From assembly GCA_964622545.1 (NCBI GenBank), contig CAZUQM010000018.1, positions 1-64,000 of the forward strand: DNA of 64,000 bases. Direction: 5' to 3'. Shown one piece after another: positions 15,259 to 24,775 of this stretch. Position 1 is the first letter of the stretch, and each line of letters opens with the position of its first letter. A program made the translations under genes and the position numbers. Under the pieces are notes generated by a model, which was not told where the DNA came from, did not search any database, and worked only from the letters and a program-made list of their open reading frames with translations. Source of the stretch: JAFGLZ01 sp964622545 (lineage in GTDB: Bacteria; Planctomycetota; Phycisphaerae; UBA1845; JAFGLZ01).

Positions 15259-16494
15259 CTACTTCCACGATGCCGACGGCGGATTGACGTAGTCGTCGTA
15301 GCGGGCGCCGACCTTGCCGCCTTCGCAGTCGCCGCGGTGGATGTAGACGCGGTACGTGAACGCCAGCTCGTCGCCGTTCTTGAGCGTGTAGTCGCCCTTC
15401 TTGCCGCTGCCCTTGGCGAAGTAGCTCAGGCCGAACGGGTTCGCCGTGAACAGACCGTAGCCGCGAATGTGCCAGGTCGTCGGGTAGCGGAGGTTGCCCG
15501 GCGTATCGAACACGGCGATGCCGTATTGCTCGCCCTTGGTGCGGCTGTAGTCGACCCACTTGGCCTTCTTGCCCCAGGCCCGCCCCTCGCCCTTCTGGCC
15601 GTTGCTGTTGGTCAGTTGGCCGCCGTACCTGCCGTTCTCGCGGATCTCCGGGGCGACGCGCAAGGCGCAAATCCCGCCCTCTTTCGTGTCGCCGAAATGC
15701 ACGTCGCCGTAGCGGGCGTCAAAGACGACGTTCAGGTCGATGATGCGGGCCTCGCCGTCGACGTTGTAGAACCGGAGCGTACGCCGCTCGTGGACGACCT
15801 TGACGCCGTCGTGGCCGGTCCAGTCGATCAGGGCGTGGATGAAACCGAAAACGGGGCCACCGCCGGCCTTGGGGATGTCGACGATGACCTGGCGGTCTTG
15901 CTTGGCCTTGTCCTTGGGTTCGTGCCAGAAGTTGTACTTACCGTTCTGGAACTCGCCGTGGGCGACGTAGAAGCTGCGATGGTGGTGGTGGTCTTTGCGC
16001 TCGCCCGAGATGTCCTCCATCGGGTAGCCGCGCGTCATCCGCTTCTGGCCCGGCCCGAACACCGGGTAGCAGTACGGACGGATCTGGTCCGGGTCGCACA
16101 CGAACGTCGTGAAGGGCTTGCCGGCGATGTCCACCTGCAATGCCCTGTGCTCTTTGGTCACGCTGACGACCGGCTTGCTCGTGCCGCCCGACGAGACGGT
16201 GTACGTCTTGGTCTTGCCCGCCGGCAACTCGTCGAGGATCCACCAGAGGTGGCCTTCCTCCACCTGGCAGGGGACGGTCTTGCCCGTGTCGGCGTCGACC
16301 ATCTTGGGCTTGGTCAGGCCCTCGGGCAGCTCGACGCACATCGGCACCATCGCGCGGTCCTTGTCGCCCGCCTGCACGACGAGCTTCTTGCCGTCGGCGG
16401 CCGGGGCCACCGAACAGCCGGCGGCGAGCACGAACGCGGGAAGAAGCAGACGGGTCCACCGGGTCATCAACGTCGTCGTGTGTGTGCGTGACAT
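15259..16494 (-). CDS. PmoA-like family lipoprotein (DUF6807)
   Basis: 411 residues. The N-terminus is a lipoprotein signal with lipobox LAAGC and the lipidated Cys at position 27. The rest matches the DUF6807/PmoA-like family common in planctomycetes. Features include KPFTTFVCDPDQIRPYCYPV, then GYPMEDISGERKDHHHHRS, the family's signature with a run of histidines after DH, and later HIRGYGLFTANPFGLSYF. The name PmoA is historical; no methane oxidation role is implied. The ATG at 16494 has GGAGG 11 nt upstream; the ATG at 16512 would place that site within the gene. Same strand as the serine hydrolase fusion downstream. Confidence 0.88.
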   Translation of the reverse strand: MSRTHTTTLMTRWTRLLLPAFVLAAGCSVAPAADGKKLVVQAGDKDRAMVPMCVELPEGLTKPKMVDADTGKTVPCQVEEGHLWWILDELPAGKTKTYTVSSGGTSKPVVSVTKEHRALQVDIAGKPFTTFVCDPDQIRPYCYPVFGPGQKRMTRGYPMEDISGERKDHHHHRSFYVAHGEFQNGKYNFWHEPKDKAKQDRQVIVDIPKAGGGPVFGFIHALIDWTGHDGVKVVHERRTLRFYNVDGEARIIDLNVVFDARYGDVHFGDTKEGGICALRVAPEIRENGRYGGQLTNSNGQKGEGRAWGKKAKWVDYSRTKGEQYGIAVFDTPGNLRYPTTWHIRGYGLFTANPFGLSYFAKGSGKKGDYTLKNGDELAFTYRVYIHRGDCEGGKVGARYDDYVNPPSASWK

Positions 16495-16596
16495 GGTTTG
16501 CGAATCCTCCATAGATGTTCTCTGGCTGTCCTCGGTCGCCCGGGCCGTCGCTGAGGCGTGTTGACGGGTCGACCGTGCATGCTGCGACCGATGAGC

Positions 16597-18276
16597 CTAC
16601 CCGGGGCGGTCGCCCGGCGTCAACTCGACAGAAGCACTGGCGTTGCCGCCCGCGCCGCCTCGGGCGTCGAGGGTGCACAGGGCCCCCTCCGGCGGCGTGC
16701 GGACGAACCACTCCATCAACTTGCCGCCCACGACGCCCGGCAGGTGGCCGAGATCATGGTGGGCCTGCTGGCTGAGCAGCTCGGCCTCCTCGCCCACACG
16801 AAACTCGACGCGCACGGTCTTGAGGCGGCTCAGCTCCTTGCCGCGGTTCGTCACGTGGGTGGGCAGCTCGCCGCGATTGACGATCCGTGCCCGAACGCGA
16901 TAGACCCGCTCGGCCACCTGCTCGGTCGCGACGTCCTCGATGCGGACCCAGGGGTGCTTGGCCGCGTGCTCGATCGTGAAGGCGTAGCAGTCCTTGGCGA
17001 TCTTGGCCAGCTCGGGCAGCGTCGGGTTGTAGTAGTCTTTGCGCAGGAACCCGCCGATCTCCACCGTGCCCAGTTGAGGGTGCTCGAACCGACGCCACGC
17101 CTTGAACAGCTTGGGCGACTTGGCGCGGTTCCTCTTCCACCACCGCATGATGCGCCGCACCAGCGCCTCGTGGTCCTCGGTCGTCCGGCAGCCGAAGACC
17201 TCCTCGGTGGTGATGCCGGGCGAGTTCTCGATCGTGCCCTGCTCGAACTCGAAGACGAACAGCCCCAGGTGTCGGTAGCCGAAGTTGTGGAAGTGGCCGC
17301 GGAGATTGATGTCGCGGTCACGCTCGCGCTTGTAGTGGATCACATGGATGGCCGGGAAGCCGGTCTGCTCCGCGCCGATCTCGCCGATGTCCTGGATGAC
17401 GCGGAGGTCGTCGGCGTCGATGTCGTCGAGCGAGCCGGTGGACGGCGGCATGAGAAAGGCGTTCGGCCCGGTGTGGTAGCCGAGGATGGCAAAGAGGTTG
17501 GGCGTGTCGTGGATCCACCGGGCCAGGGCCTGCATCTCGGGTTCGCTGAAGGGATAGTCGCCCGCGCCGCCTTGCTCGGGCTCGGGGCGCCAGTCGTACG
17601 ACCAGTTGCGGTTCCAATCGTACTGGCGGCCTTCGATGCGAATCGCCTCCGAGCCGTCCCACTCGTAGATCAGGCCCTCGGGCATGAGCCGATAGAACGG
17701 CGGCTTCGAGTCGGCCTTGCGCTCGATCATCAGCCGCGGGTCGGACGGGTCCTTGGCGAAGGGGCCGTTGGGATGCTTCTGCCGCATGGTCAGCACGAGC
17801 CCGTCGCCGTCGACGTCCTCCTGATAGAGCGTGTTGGGCTGGAGCGGCTGCCGCTCGGTGCGGCTGCGGATCACGCCGCCGGTCTGGACGGCGAACTCGG
17901 CTCCGTCGGGATTGAGGCGCGGCACGATGTGGAAGGCGACGCGCTCGAGCAGGTCGTGGCGCCGACGCTGATGGTCGACGAGCAGGGCCCGGGCCGTCGC
18001 GAGGGCGTTGTGCGTACCGGCCAGCTCCGTCGCGTGGATGTTGCCGTGGATCAGGTAGGCGGGTTTGTCCTCGGGCGGGCCCGAGGCGAAGTCGGTGACC
18101 GTGAGCATGAAGATCGGGCGGTGATCGCGGGAATGACCGATCGCCTCCAGCCGGCAAAGCTCCGGCCGTGCCTGGGTCAGCGACTCGAGGAATCGCTGCA
18201 TCCGGTCGAAGGTCAGGAAGTCCTTGAACGGCAGAGTCGGCAGCGGCCTAGCTCGCGAGCCTTTCCGTTGGGCCAT
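16597..18276 (-). CDS. M14 family zinc carboxypeptidase
   Basis: 559 residues, with no clear signal peptide. Metal ligands are visible: HxxE in HGNIHATELAG (His about 80, Glu about 83) and the third-ligand region LGYHTGPN (His about 264). The catalytic glutamate is probably in LFVFEFEQG (about 345). LNPDGAEF and RNWSYDW are typical M14 substrate-pocket strings. The C-terminal 100 residues form an extra beta-rich domain. Such enzymes cleave C-terminal residues or peptidoglycan peptides. ATG 18276 has GAGGAG upstream. The gap to the PmoA-like gene is about 100 nt on the same strand. Confidence 0.88.
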   Translation of the reverse strand: MAQRKGSRARPLPTLPFKDFLTFDRMQRFLESLTQARPELCRLEAIGHSRDHRPIFMLTVTDFASGPPEDKPAYLIHGNIHATELAGTHNALATARALLVDHQRRRHDLLERVAFHIVPRLNPDGAEFAVQTGGVIRSRTERQPLQPNTLYQEDVDGDGLVLTMRQKHPNGPFAKDPSDPRLMIERKADSKPPFYRLMPEGLIYEWDGSEAIRIEGRQYDWNRNWSYDWRPEPEQGGAGDYPFSEPEMQALARWIHDTPNLFAILGYHTGPNAFLMPPSTGSLDDIDADDLRVIQDIGEIGAEQTGFPAIHVIHYKRERDRDINLRGHFHNFGYRHLGLFVFEFEQGTIENSPGITTEEVFGCRTTEDHEALVRRIMRWWKRNRAKSPKLFKAWRRFEHPQLGTVEIGGFLRKDYYNPTLPELAKIAKDCYAFTIEHAAKHPWVRIEDVATEQVAERVYRVRARIVNRGELPTHVTNRGKELSRLKTVRVEFRVGEEAELLSQQAHHDLGHLPGVVGGKLMEWFVRTPPEGALCTLDARGGAGGNASASVELTPGDRPG

Positions 18277-18508
18277 GACAGCAGCTCCTCGCAGAGCCCG
18301 CCCCCGTCTCCGAATCGGCGAGGGTGGCGTATCCAAGATCCGGCGTCAAGGCGCCGGAACCCCAGCGCTTTCGAACGCCACGGTCGTACGAAAGCAGGGG
18401 AGTCGCTGCCAGCCTGGACGCGGCCTTCGCGTCCCCCACCGCTGCCTCGACAAGACTCGGGACCCACGGAGCGATGGGCCACCCCTCGGATTCTCTGGGC
18501 CGTGGCGT

Positions 18509-19801
18509 TCAGCCCTTGGCGGCCAGGCCGGTCGCAACCTTGCGGATCGCACGGGCCACGTCGTCGGCGTCGCCCTCGGTGATCGTCTGCGAGATGCGGA
18601 CCACGACGGCCCGGCCGAGCACGTCGAGCGTCTGCGGGCACATGTCGCGGGCGTACGCGACGTTGCCCTTGTAGAGCGGGCTGGTCCACGGCCAACCGCT
18701 CTTATCGTGCGAATGCTTGTTCAGGACGTAATCCCAGTGGCAGTAGATATGTCGGTCGGGCAGACCCGCGTTGTAGGTCGTCGCGCAGGGGACGCCCTCG
18801 GCTTCGAGCGCCCGGGCGACGTCTTGAGATCGCTCGGCCGAGTCGGTCGTCAGGACGAGCGCCACGCCACAGTCGCCGTCGGCGTCGTTGACGGGCGCGG
18901 GGCGGACCAGGGGCAGCCCCTGGATCCGTTCGAGGATGCGCCGCTTGATGCCGCGCAAATGCGTCAGAATGCCGTCGAGGCGCTTGAATTGGATCAGCCC
19001 CAGGGAGGCCCGCAGATCACACATGCGGAAGTTCTCGCCGGCGAACGGCTCGAACTCCATGTCCGGGTCCCAGAAGTGCATGGCCGAGTCGTGGCGGCAG
19101 GCGGCGCGGTTGTAGACCTCACGGTCGTCCGTGACGACCATGCCGCCCTCGCCGCTGGTGATTAGCTTGTAGTGCTGCATGCTGAAGCACCCGGCGTGGC
19201 CGATGCTGCCGAGGCTGCGACCCTGGTAGCGTCCGCCGCAGGCCTGGGCGGCGTCCTCGAGCACGAGCAGGTCGTGCTCCTTGGCGACGGCCATGATCTC
19301 GTCCATCTTGCAGGGCAGCCCGATCATGTGCACCGGGATGATGGCCCTGGTCTGCGGCGTGATCTTGCGTCGAAGGTCGTCCGGGTCGAGCGTCAGCGAT
19401 TCGTCGATCTCGGCGATGACGGGGATCGCGCCGACGATCAAACAGGCCGACGGCGTGGCGATGTACGTGTAGCCGGGCACGATGACCTCGTCGCCGACGT
19501 TCACACCGATGCCGACGAGGGCCGCGATCAGGGCGGTCGTCCCGCCGGTGGTGCCGATGGCGTAGCCGCAGCCGGTCATCTGGCGGAAGGCCTGCTCGAG
19601 CTGGGCCGCCTCGCTTACGCCCTCCTCCGGGGTGCGATCGAGATAGCGGAAGATCTTGCGACGGCGCAGGACCCGCGTGACCGCGTCGATCTCCTCCTGG
19701 CTGACCTCGGTGATGCCGTGCAGGCCGGCCGACAGGGCGTCGCTCCGGACCGGTCGGCCGCCGTCGATGGCGAGACGTTCGGTGTCGCTGGGTGCGGTCA
19801 T
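18509..19801 (-). CDS. DegT/DnrJ/EryC1/StrS aminotransferase family protein
   Basis: 430 residues, PLP-dependent fold type I. Signatures: AIGTTGGTTALIAAL for cofactor phosphate binding, VIVPGYTYIATPSA, LVLEDAAQACGG with the Asp that contacts the pyridine nitrogen, and CFSMQHYKLITSGEGG with the Schiff-base Lys. These enzymes make amino sugars for surface glycans, or act as dehydratases when the Lys is His; Lys is present, so an aminotransferase is likely. It follows an unlinked carboxypeptidase. ATG 19801 has GAGGA upstream. Substrate unknown. Confidence 0.92.
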   Translation of the reverse strand: MTAPSDTERLAIDGGRPVRSDALSAGLHGITEVSQEEIDAVTRVLRRRKIFRYLDRTPEEGVSEAAQLEQAFRQMTGCGYAIGTTGGTTALIAALVGIGVNVGDEVIVPGYTYIATPSACLIVGAIPVIAEIDESLTLDPDDLRRKITPQTRAIIPVHMIGLPCKMDEIMAVAKEHDLLVLEDAAQACGGRYQGRSLGSIGHAGCFSMQHYKLITSGEGGMVVTDDREVYNRAACRHDSAMHFWDPDMEFEPFAGENFRMCDLRASLGLIQFKRLDGILTHLRGIKRRILERIQGLPLVRPAPVNDADGDCGVALVLTTDSAERSQDVARALEAEGVPCATTYNAGLPDRHIYCHWDYVLNKHSHDKSGWPWTSPLYKGNVAYARDMCPQTLDVLGRAVVVRISQTITEGDADDVARAIRKVATGLAAKG

Positions 19802-19873
19802 GCGTGTCCTCGGGTGTGGGCCCTCGTTGTTCCACACAAGTCACGGTCGGTCACGTGCGTCGGGGCCGAATCC

Positions 19874-19943
19874 ATGGGGCACGGCCGCCCTCGGCCGTGA
19901 GATGCGAGTCCAGTCTACCCAGCCGGGGGCGGCTGGGCCACAT
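19874..19943. repeat. Three-stem palindromic repeat, copy 1
   Basis: The outer arms ATGGGGC/GCCACAT (one mismatch) enclose two perfect hairpins: CACGGCCG-CCCT-CGGCCGTG (19880-19899) and CAGCCG-GGGG-CGGCTG (19920-19935). The same architecture recurs at 61771-61833. It lies between the nnrE stop and the aminotransferase start. Confidence 0.75.
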
Positions 19944-20004
19944 GGAGTCACCAGGGTTGCACGAGGTGAGCTTCTGCACGTGGCGATGCGGCCCTGAAGG
20001 GAGG

Positions 20005-20700
20005 TTAGCTCGCTTGGCGCGCCTTGTCGATGAGCTCGCGCGGCGCGCCGATGTCGACCACGGTGACGCGGCCGAGGTAGGGTTTGGCCGCGGACTGCTC
20101 GAAGCCCGACTTCGGGGCGACGAACGTCACGGTCAGATCGGCGCGGACGGTCGCGTTGGTCGGCTCCCCCGCGTCGCAATCCAGCCCGCTCGGCACGTCG
20201 ACGGCCACGATCTTCGGGCCGCTCAGGTCGTTCAGCCGGCGGATGATCTCGTCCATGGGCGATCGGACCTCGCCGGAGAAGCCGGTGCCGAGCATCGCAT
20301 CGACCACCACATCGGCCTGCCCGATCGCGTCGGCGTGAGGCTCGAGATCGGCCTGGTCCTGGACGCCGTGGATCGCGATGCCCATCCGCTCGACGATGCC
20401 GTAGTTCGTCTCGGCGTCGCCCTTGAGCTTGTCGGCGGGCACGGTCAGAAAAACCGTCACGTCCACGCGGGCATTGTGCAGATGCCGGGCGATGGCGAAC
20501 CCGTCGCCGCCGTTGTTGCCCGCTCCGCAGACGACGGCCACGCGCGATGCGGCCGGGTCGTCCAGGAGGTCGAGGATCGCCTCGGTGGTCCCGCGGGCGG
20601 CGTTCTCCATCAGGACGACGCCCGGGATGCCGATGTCTTCGATGGCGGCCCGGTCGACCTCGCGGATCTGATCTCGGGTCATGGGATCGATCTGGCTCAT
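20005..20700 (-). CDS. nnrE: NAD(P)H-hydrate epimerase
   Basis: 231 residues, the YjeF N-terminal (Rossmann-like) domain alone, without the NnrD dehydratase domain to which it is often fused. Motifs: REVDRAAIEDIGIPGVVLME, AVVCGAGNNGGDGFAIAR, VVDAMLGTGFSGEVR and VDVPSGLDCDAG. It epimerises R- to S-NAD(P)HX for repair. NnrD is not in the window. The ATG at 20700 lacks a ribosome site. A TACAAT box 6 nt upstream with a matching -35 suggests a leaderless mRNA. A second ATG at 20682 is possible. Confidence 0.92.
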   Translation of the reverse strand: MSQIDPMTRDQIREVDRAAIEDIGIPGVVLMENAARGTTEAILDLLDDPAASRVAVVCGAGNNGGDGFAIARHLHNARVDVTVFLTVPADKLKGDAETNYGIVERMGIAIHGVQDQADLEPHADAIGQADVVVDAMLGTGFSGEVRSPMDEIIRRLNDLSGPKIVAVDVPSGLDCDAGEPTNATVRADLTVTFVAPKSGFEQSAAKPYLGRVTVVDIGAPRELIDKARQAS

Positions 20701-20706
20701 GGCGGT

Positions 20707-20735
20707 ATTGTAGCCTGGCAGGGCCGAGGTGACAT
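20707..20735 (-). promoter_or_regulatory. Candidate promoter of nnrE, leaderless type
   Basis: On the minus strand ATGTCA (4/6), a 17-nt spacer, then TACAAT (5/6) ending 6 nt before the ATG at 20700. Transcription would start at the A of ATG. No Shine-Dalgarno is present. Confidence 0.5.
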
Positions 20736-20947
20736 GTCGAATAGACGAAACCCACAGAAGCAGACTCATCGATGGGATGACAAGGCGACAAATCGACACA
20801 ACAGCAAAGGGTCGCGCTCCGTCATCGTTGCGTCTGCGTTTCGTGCCACCGCCGTGTCAGCAGCGGTCTCGCGGGCCCGAGAATGGTCCGCGATGGCGGC
20901 ACCCAGCGCGACACGCCGTTGTCCTATTCGGTATGTCCCTCCGAGAG

Positions 20948-20953
20948 TAGAAT
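20948..20953 (+). promoter_or_regulatory. Candidate -10 box of the glycosyltransferase at 20960, leaderless type
   Basis: TAGAAT (5/6) ends 6 nt before the ATG at 20960. No good -35 is visible 16-18 nt upstream and no ribosome binding site follows. Divergent to the nnrE promoter 213 nt away. Confidence 0.4.
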
Positions 20954-20959
20954 CCACGC

Positions 20960-22516
20960 ATGTCCGACAACGCAAACCGTGACCGCTATCTCGACCGTGT
21001 CATGATCGTCGTGCTTGTCGTCTTGGCCGGCCTCTACGTCGCGCTGCCCAACGGCCGGCCCGACCTGACGCGCTTCAACTGCGACGACAGCGAGGCCTAC
21101 ATCGGCCTGGCCAACGCCATCGCGACGGGACGCGGCTACACGCGGTGTCTCAACCCAGAGCAGGACCTGCCCCACAAGACTTGGCCGCCGGGCCTGCCGC
21201 TGCTGATCGCGCCCGCCATCGCGGTCTTCGGGTTGAATCTGGTGGCCATGAAGCTGGTGGTCTGTGCGGTGGGCATCGCCGGGTTGGCGTTCTTTTACCT
21301 GCTGATCCGTGACGTGTCCGACCGCCGGCTGGCCGCGTGGGCGGCGATCGCCGTCGGGTGCTCCGCCCATTACGTGTGGTTCAGCCATCAGGTGATGGCC
21401 GAGGTGCCGATGTTTGCCTTCTCGGCCGCGGGGCTGTGGATGATCCGCCGGGCCGCCGCGGCTCGCGACGGCTGGGGCTGGTGGATCGGCGCGGGGTTGA
21501 TCGTCGGCTTCGGCGGGCTTGTCAAGGGGCTGGTCTTGCTCGTCGCGCCGGCGGCCCTCGTCGCTGTGATCCGTCAAACCCCGGAGCGGCGCCGCTCGGT
21601 GGGGCTTCGCTATATCGCCTTCTTCGCCATCGCGGTCGCGCCGACGGTAGGCTGGGTCGTGCGAAACAGCCAGGTCGAGACCAAGAGCCTCGACGCGATC
21701 AATCAGTTCCGCATGCTGCTGCAACAGCAGCCGAACGACCCGAACTCGCCGCTCATCACCCCGGCCAGCGTGGCGCGCCAGGTGTACGTGAACGTGGCGT
21801 GGGGGCTGATCTATCACGTGCCGAACCAGGTCGTGCCGCTGGTCCGCCTGGCGGACCTTCGCCGGCGCGACGGCGGGCCGCTTGCGGCACTTGTCCTGAC
21901 GCTGCTGATCGGTGCGGCGGTGGTCGCCTCGCTCCGCGGGGGTCTGCGATCCGTCCATGCCTTGGCGGGCATGCTGCTGGCGCTGCTGACGCTCTTCGCG
22001 ACAGGCGGCACGGCGCGATACTTCGTGCCGGTCGCGCCGTGGTTCGTGCTGCTCGGCGCGATGGGCGTGCGGCGCACACGGTGGTGGCCCCGGACGGGCC
22101 GTGCCGGCACGATCGTCGCCGTCGCCTGGCTGGCCGCATCAGGGGTCGACCTGGACGTGGCCCTGTATCAGCAAGAGACGGAGCCCTATGCGGACGAGCA
22201 GTGGGGGCATTTCGTCGCGATCGCCCGCGAGGCGCCGAAGAGGATCCCGCCCGACGGGACGGTGCTCGTGCACAACGCCAACGCCTTCACCGTGATCTCG
22301 GGTCTGCGGACCTGGATCACCCAGCCGGGCGTGCCGTTCGATACAATGGCCGCGCTGCGCGACGGCCGGATCACGCACCTGGTCGTCTCGAAGGGCAACC
22401 GGCCGCGCGATACCGGCCGGCGGACCTGGGCCCGCGAGAACGCCGAGGTGCTCCGCAAGCTCGGTGAGAACGAGGGCTACATCGTCTATGCGTATGCGGG
22501 GCCAACTCGCCCGTAA
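20960..22516 (+). CDS. PMT/ArnT-like membrane glycosyltransferase (GT39/GT83 type)
   Basis: 518 residues, polytopic, with about ten hydrophobic segments between residues 15 and 410. The first periplasmic loop carries the acidic pair characteristic of this clan (FNCDDSEAYIGLANAI, then GRGYT and KTWPPGLPLLIA), as in ArnT and protein mannosyltransferases that use polyprenyl-phosphate sugars. The C-terminal 110 residues form a soluble domain. The likely role is transfer of a sugar to lipid A, protein or other envelope acceptor outside the membrane; the acceptor is unknown. The gap upstream shows divergent promoter-like boxes rather than a Shine-Dalgarno. Confidence 0.85.
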   Translation: MSDNANRDRYLDRVMIVVLVVLAGLYVALPNGRPDLTRFNCDDSEAYIGLANAIATGRGYTRCLNPEQDLPHKTWPPGLPLLIAPAIAVFGLNLVAMKLVVCAVGIAGLAFFYLLIRDVSDRRLAAWAAIAVGCSAHYVWFSHQVMAEVPMFAFSAAGLWMIRRAAAARDGWGWWIGAGLIVGFGGLVKGLVLLVAPAALVAVIRQTPERRRSVGLRYIAFFAIAVAPTVGWVVRNSQVETKSLDAINQFRMLLQQQPNDPNSPLITPASVARQVYVNVAWGLIYHVPNQVVPLVRLADLRRRDGGPLAALVLTLLIGAAVVASLRGGLRSVHALAGMLLALLTLFATGGTARYFVPVAPWFVLLGAMGVRRTRWWPRTGRAGTIVAVAWLAASGVDLDVALYQQETEPYADEQWGHFVAIAREAPKRIPPDGTVLVHNANAFTVISGLRTWITQPGVPFDTMAALRDGRITHLVVSKGNRPRDTGRRTWARENAEVLRKLGENEGYIVYAYAGPTRP

Positions 22517-22564
22517 GAGCCGTCTCCGACGGGGACCCGGCCCTGCCGAAACGGCCGGCCGTCT

Positions 22565-24772
22565 TCATGCCGCGTGGGATTGCAGCCGGCCGCCCGTTTG
22601 TGCCTCGGCCGGTCGATAGCGGTTGGCGAAGAGCGCCTCGACCGTCGCCAGGATCAGCACGAAGAGGAGAAAGTAGTCCCACACCGGGTTGCCGCGTGCG
22701 GCTTGCCGGACGGCCTCGCGGAGCTCGTCGAGGTTGCCGGCGACGTAGACCTGCTGATCCGGCAGGCTCATGACCAGGTCGTCGGCCCCCATCGGGGCCA
22801 GGTCCGATTCGCGGCCGTCGCCCGTCACGACGAACTGGCCCGACTGCTTGCCGTCGTCGACGGCCCGCCACGCGTACATGCCGCGCACGAACGTCTCGGT
22901 GAAGACGCCCACATTGCCCTCCGGTCCGGGTCGGGTCCGCACGCGGATGGTCGCGCTACGGCCCGACGCATCGCCCGGCAGGACGACGTCGATGTCCGTC
23001 GGCTGATCGCCCCTAACGGCAAGTCGCACCTGGGCTCCCTCGTGGTAGGCCGTCGTTCCGGTCTCGGCCACCGAACCAAGGCACATCCGCACCAGCATGG
23101 GCAGGAAGACCGGCCGCGTGGGCAGGTTGGTCCACACGGTGTTGGCCGACGTCGTGACGAGATAGCCCCTGCCTCGCCCGGCGGTGTGTTCGATCAGCAG
23201 GGGTCTGTCGCGCTCGAGCCAGGCCAACGTCCGGGCCGGGCGGCTGCTCCGCATCGCGACCGCCAGGTAGCTGTACACCAGCACCGTTTGATACGGCGCC
23301 TGGGCATCGTACAGGCCCGCGAAGATCGGATGCTCTTCGTCGACGCGGACGAGCTTGCTCGCGTCGCGCCGCCTCACCGGATCGCCCACGGGCTCGCCGA
23401 GGACGGCCGGCAGCAGCGGCGGGTCCGACTCGCCCAGCGTCCGATTGAGGTTGTCCGTGTCCGTGTTGGGACCGACGAAGACGATCAGCGTGCCTCCGTC
23501 GACGACGAACCGCCGCAGCGCCTCGGCGAGCGTCGCGTCGAAGCGAGGCACGTCGCAGCACACCACGACGTCGTTATCGCCGACGCGCTCGGGCGTTACC
23601 TCGGCCAGACCGGTGACGATCGGCGAGATCGAGGACGGCACCTTCAGCGCGGCCAGGGCGTAGTAGCCCGGACCGGTCGGATCGTTCGACCCCCCGGGCC
23701 CGGCGATCACGAGCGCCCGGATGCGATCGCTCACGGTGAGCACGAACTCGCGGGCATCGTCTTCAGGCAGGATGTCGGCCGCGGCGTCGATCAGCACCCG
23801 GCCGTGATGGACGCCGGGCCGCTTGAAGGTGAACGCGAACTGGACCTCCTGTTCGCTGTTCGCCGTGCCACGCCTGGTCAGCAGCAGGTTCTGCGTCAGG
23901 TGCTCCTGCCGCGCCCCGTCGACCTCCAGCACGACCTTGGCGCGTCGCGGCTCGGGCGAGCTGTTGATCACGCGCGCCCCGATGACCACCTTGGCGCCGA
24001 CGACCTGGCCTGCCCCGCGAACCTCCACCTCCGTCACCGCCAGGTTGCCCGAGCCCTGCCGTCCGCAGTCCACGACGAGAAGGGGCACGTCGTCGTCCTC
24101 GTCCGTCAGCTTCGCATCGGCAAGGGCCTCGAACGATTCCCCCTGCATGTCCGAAAGGATGTACACCACCTTGTTCGGCAGGCCCGACGTCGCCAGCAGC
24201 TCGGCGGCCGACTCGACCGTTGACCGCAGGGCCGCCCGCCCGAGGCCCGGTTGGGCCGCGTCGATCTGCCGCAGGGCCTCGCTCAGGTCGTGTCTGACGG
24301 CCGGCTCGACCTGCGAGGCCTGGCCGTTGGTGAACAGGAGCACGAGCTCCTCCGGCTTGTCCGCGCTGCGGAGGATGTCCTTGGCGATGCTGCGAGCGGC
24401 ATCGAAGCGGCGTCGCGCGCCCTCGGCGGCCGCCATGCTCAGGGAGTTGTCGATGATGACGGCCGCGGCATGCGGCCCGGCGAACCCGATGCCCTCGCCC
24501 TTGGGCTTGTGCAGCGGCTGGGTGATCGCCAGCAGGAGCAAGGCGATCAGCAGCGTCCGCATCAGCAGCAGGAACCAGTGTTGGACGCGCCGCCGTCGGG
24601 CGGTCTTCTCCATCGAGACGCGCAGGAACCGCAGCGTCGGGAAGGGGACCTCGGGGGCGCGGACGCTGGACAGCAGATGCAGCACCACCGGGATCGCCAC
24701 CGACACGCCGAGAATCGGCACGAGCCAGGGCAGCGACAACGTGAGCGGTCCGATGCTGACTTGGGCGATCAT
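22565..24772 (-). CDS. BatA-like membrane protein with von Willebrand factor A domain
   Basis: 735 residues. The N-terminus has the BatA double-transmembrane domain (LSLPWLVPILGVSVAIPVVL, then a second helix LLMRTLLIALLLLAI). Residues about 95-260 resemble a vWA domain with a MIDAS-like DNSLSMAA. A middle glutamine-amidotransferase-like segment (LVIAGPGG, VGDNDVVVCCDVP) is usual for this family, and a C-terminal transmembrane helix (VWDYFLLFVLILATVEALF) anchors the end. The start follows the DUF58 stop by 3 nt, so they form an operon. Such pairs normally accompany a MoxR ATPase, which is not seen here. Confidence 0.88.
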   Translation of the reverse strand: MIAQVSIGPLTLSLPWLVPILGVSVAIPVVLHLLSSVRAPEVPFPTLRFLRVSMEKTARRRRVQHWFLLLMRTLLIALLLLAITQPLHKPKGEGIGFAGPHAAAVIIDNSLSMAAAEGARRRFDAARSIAKDILRSADKPEELVLLFTNGQASQVEPAVRHDLSEALRQIDAAQPGLGRAALRSTVESAAELLATSGLPNKVVYILSDMQGESFEALADAKLTDEDDDVPLLVVDCGRQGSGNLAVTEVEVRGAGQVVGAKVVIGARVINSSPEPRRAKVVLEVDGARQEHLTQNLLLTRRGTANSEQEVQFAFTFKRPGVHHGRVLIDAAADILPEDDAREFVLTVSDRIRALVIAGPGGSNDPTGPGYYALAALKVPSSISPIVTGLAEVTPERVGDNDVVVCCDVPRFDATLAEALRRFVVDGGTLIVFVGPNTDTDNLNRTLGESDPPLLPAVLGEPVGDPVRRRDASKLVRVDEEHPIFAGLYDAQAPYQTVLVYSYLAVAMRSSRPARTLAWLERDRPLLIEHTAGRGRGYLVTTSANTVWTNLPTRPVFLPMLVRMCLGSVAETGTTAYHEGAQVRLAVRGDQPTDIDVVLPGDASGRSATIRVRTRPGPEGNVGVFTETFVRGMYAWRAVDDGKQSGQFVVTGDGRESDLAPMGADDLVMSLPDQQVYVAGNLDELREAVRQAARGNPVWDYFLLFVLILATVEALFANRYRPAEAQTGGRLQSHAA

Positions 24773-24775
24773 GCC

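Noticed and set aside
22574..24223. A 549-codon open frame on the plus strand, antisense to the BatA-like gene
   Set aside because: It has the Arg/Pro/His-rich composition typical of antisense frames in GC-rich genes and lacks a ribosome site or recognisable motif. The opposite strand encodes a clear BatA/vWA protein.
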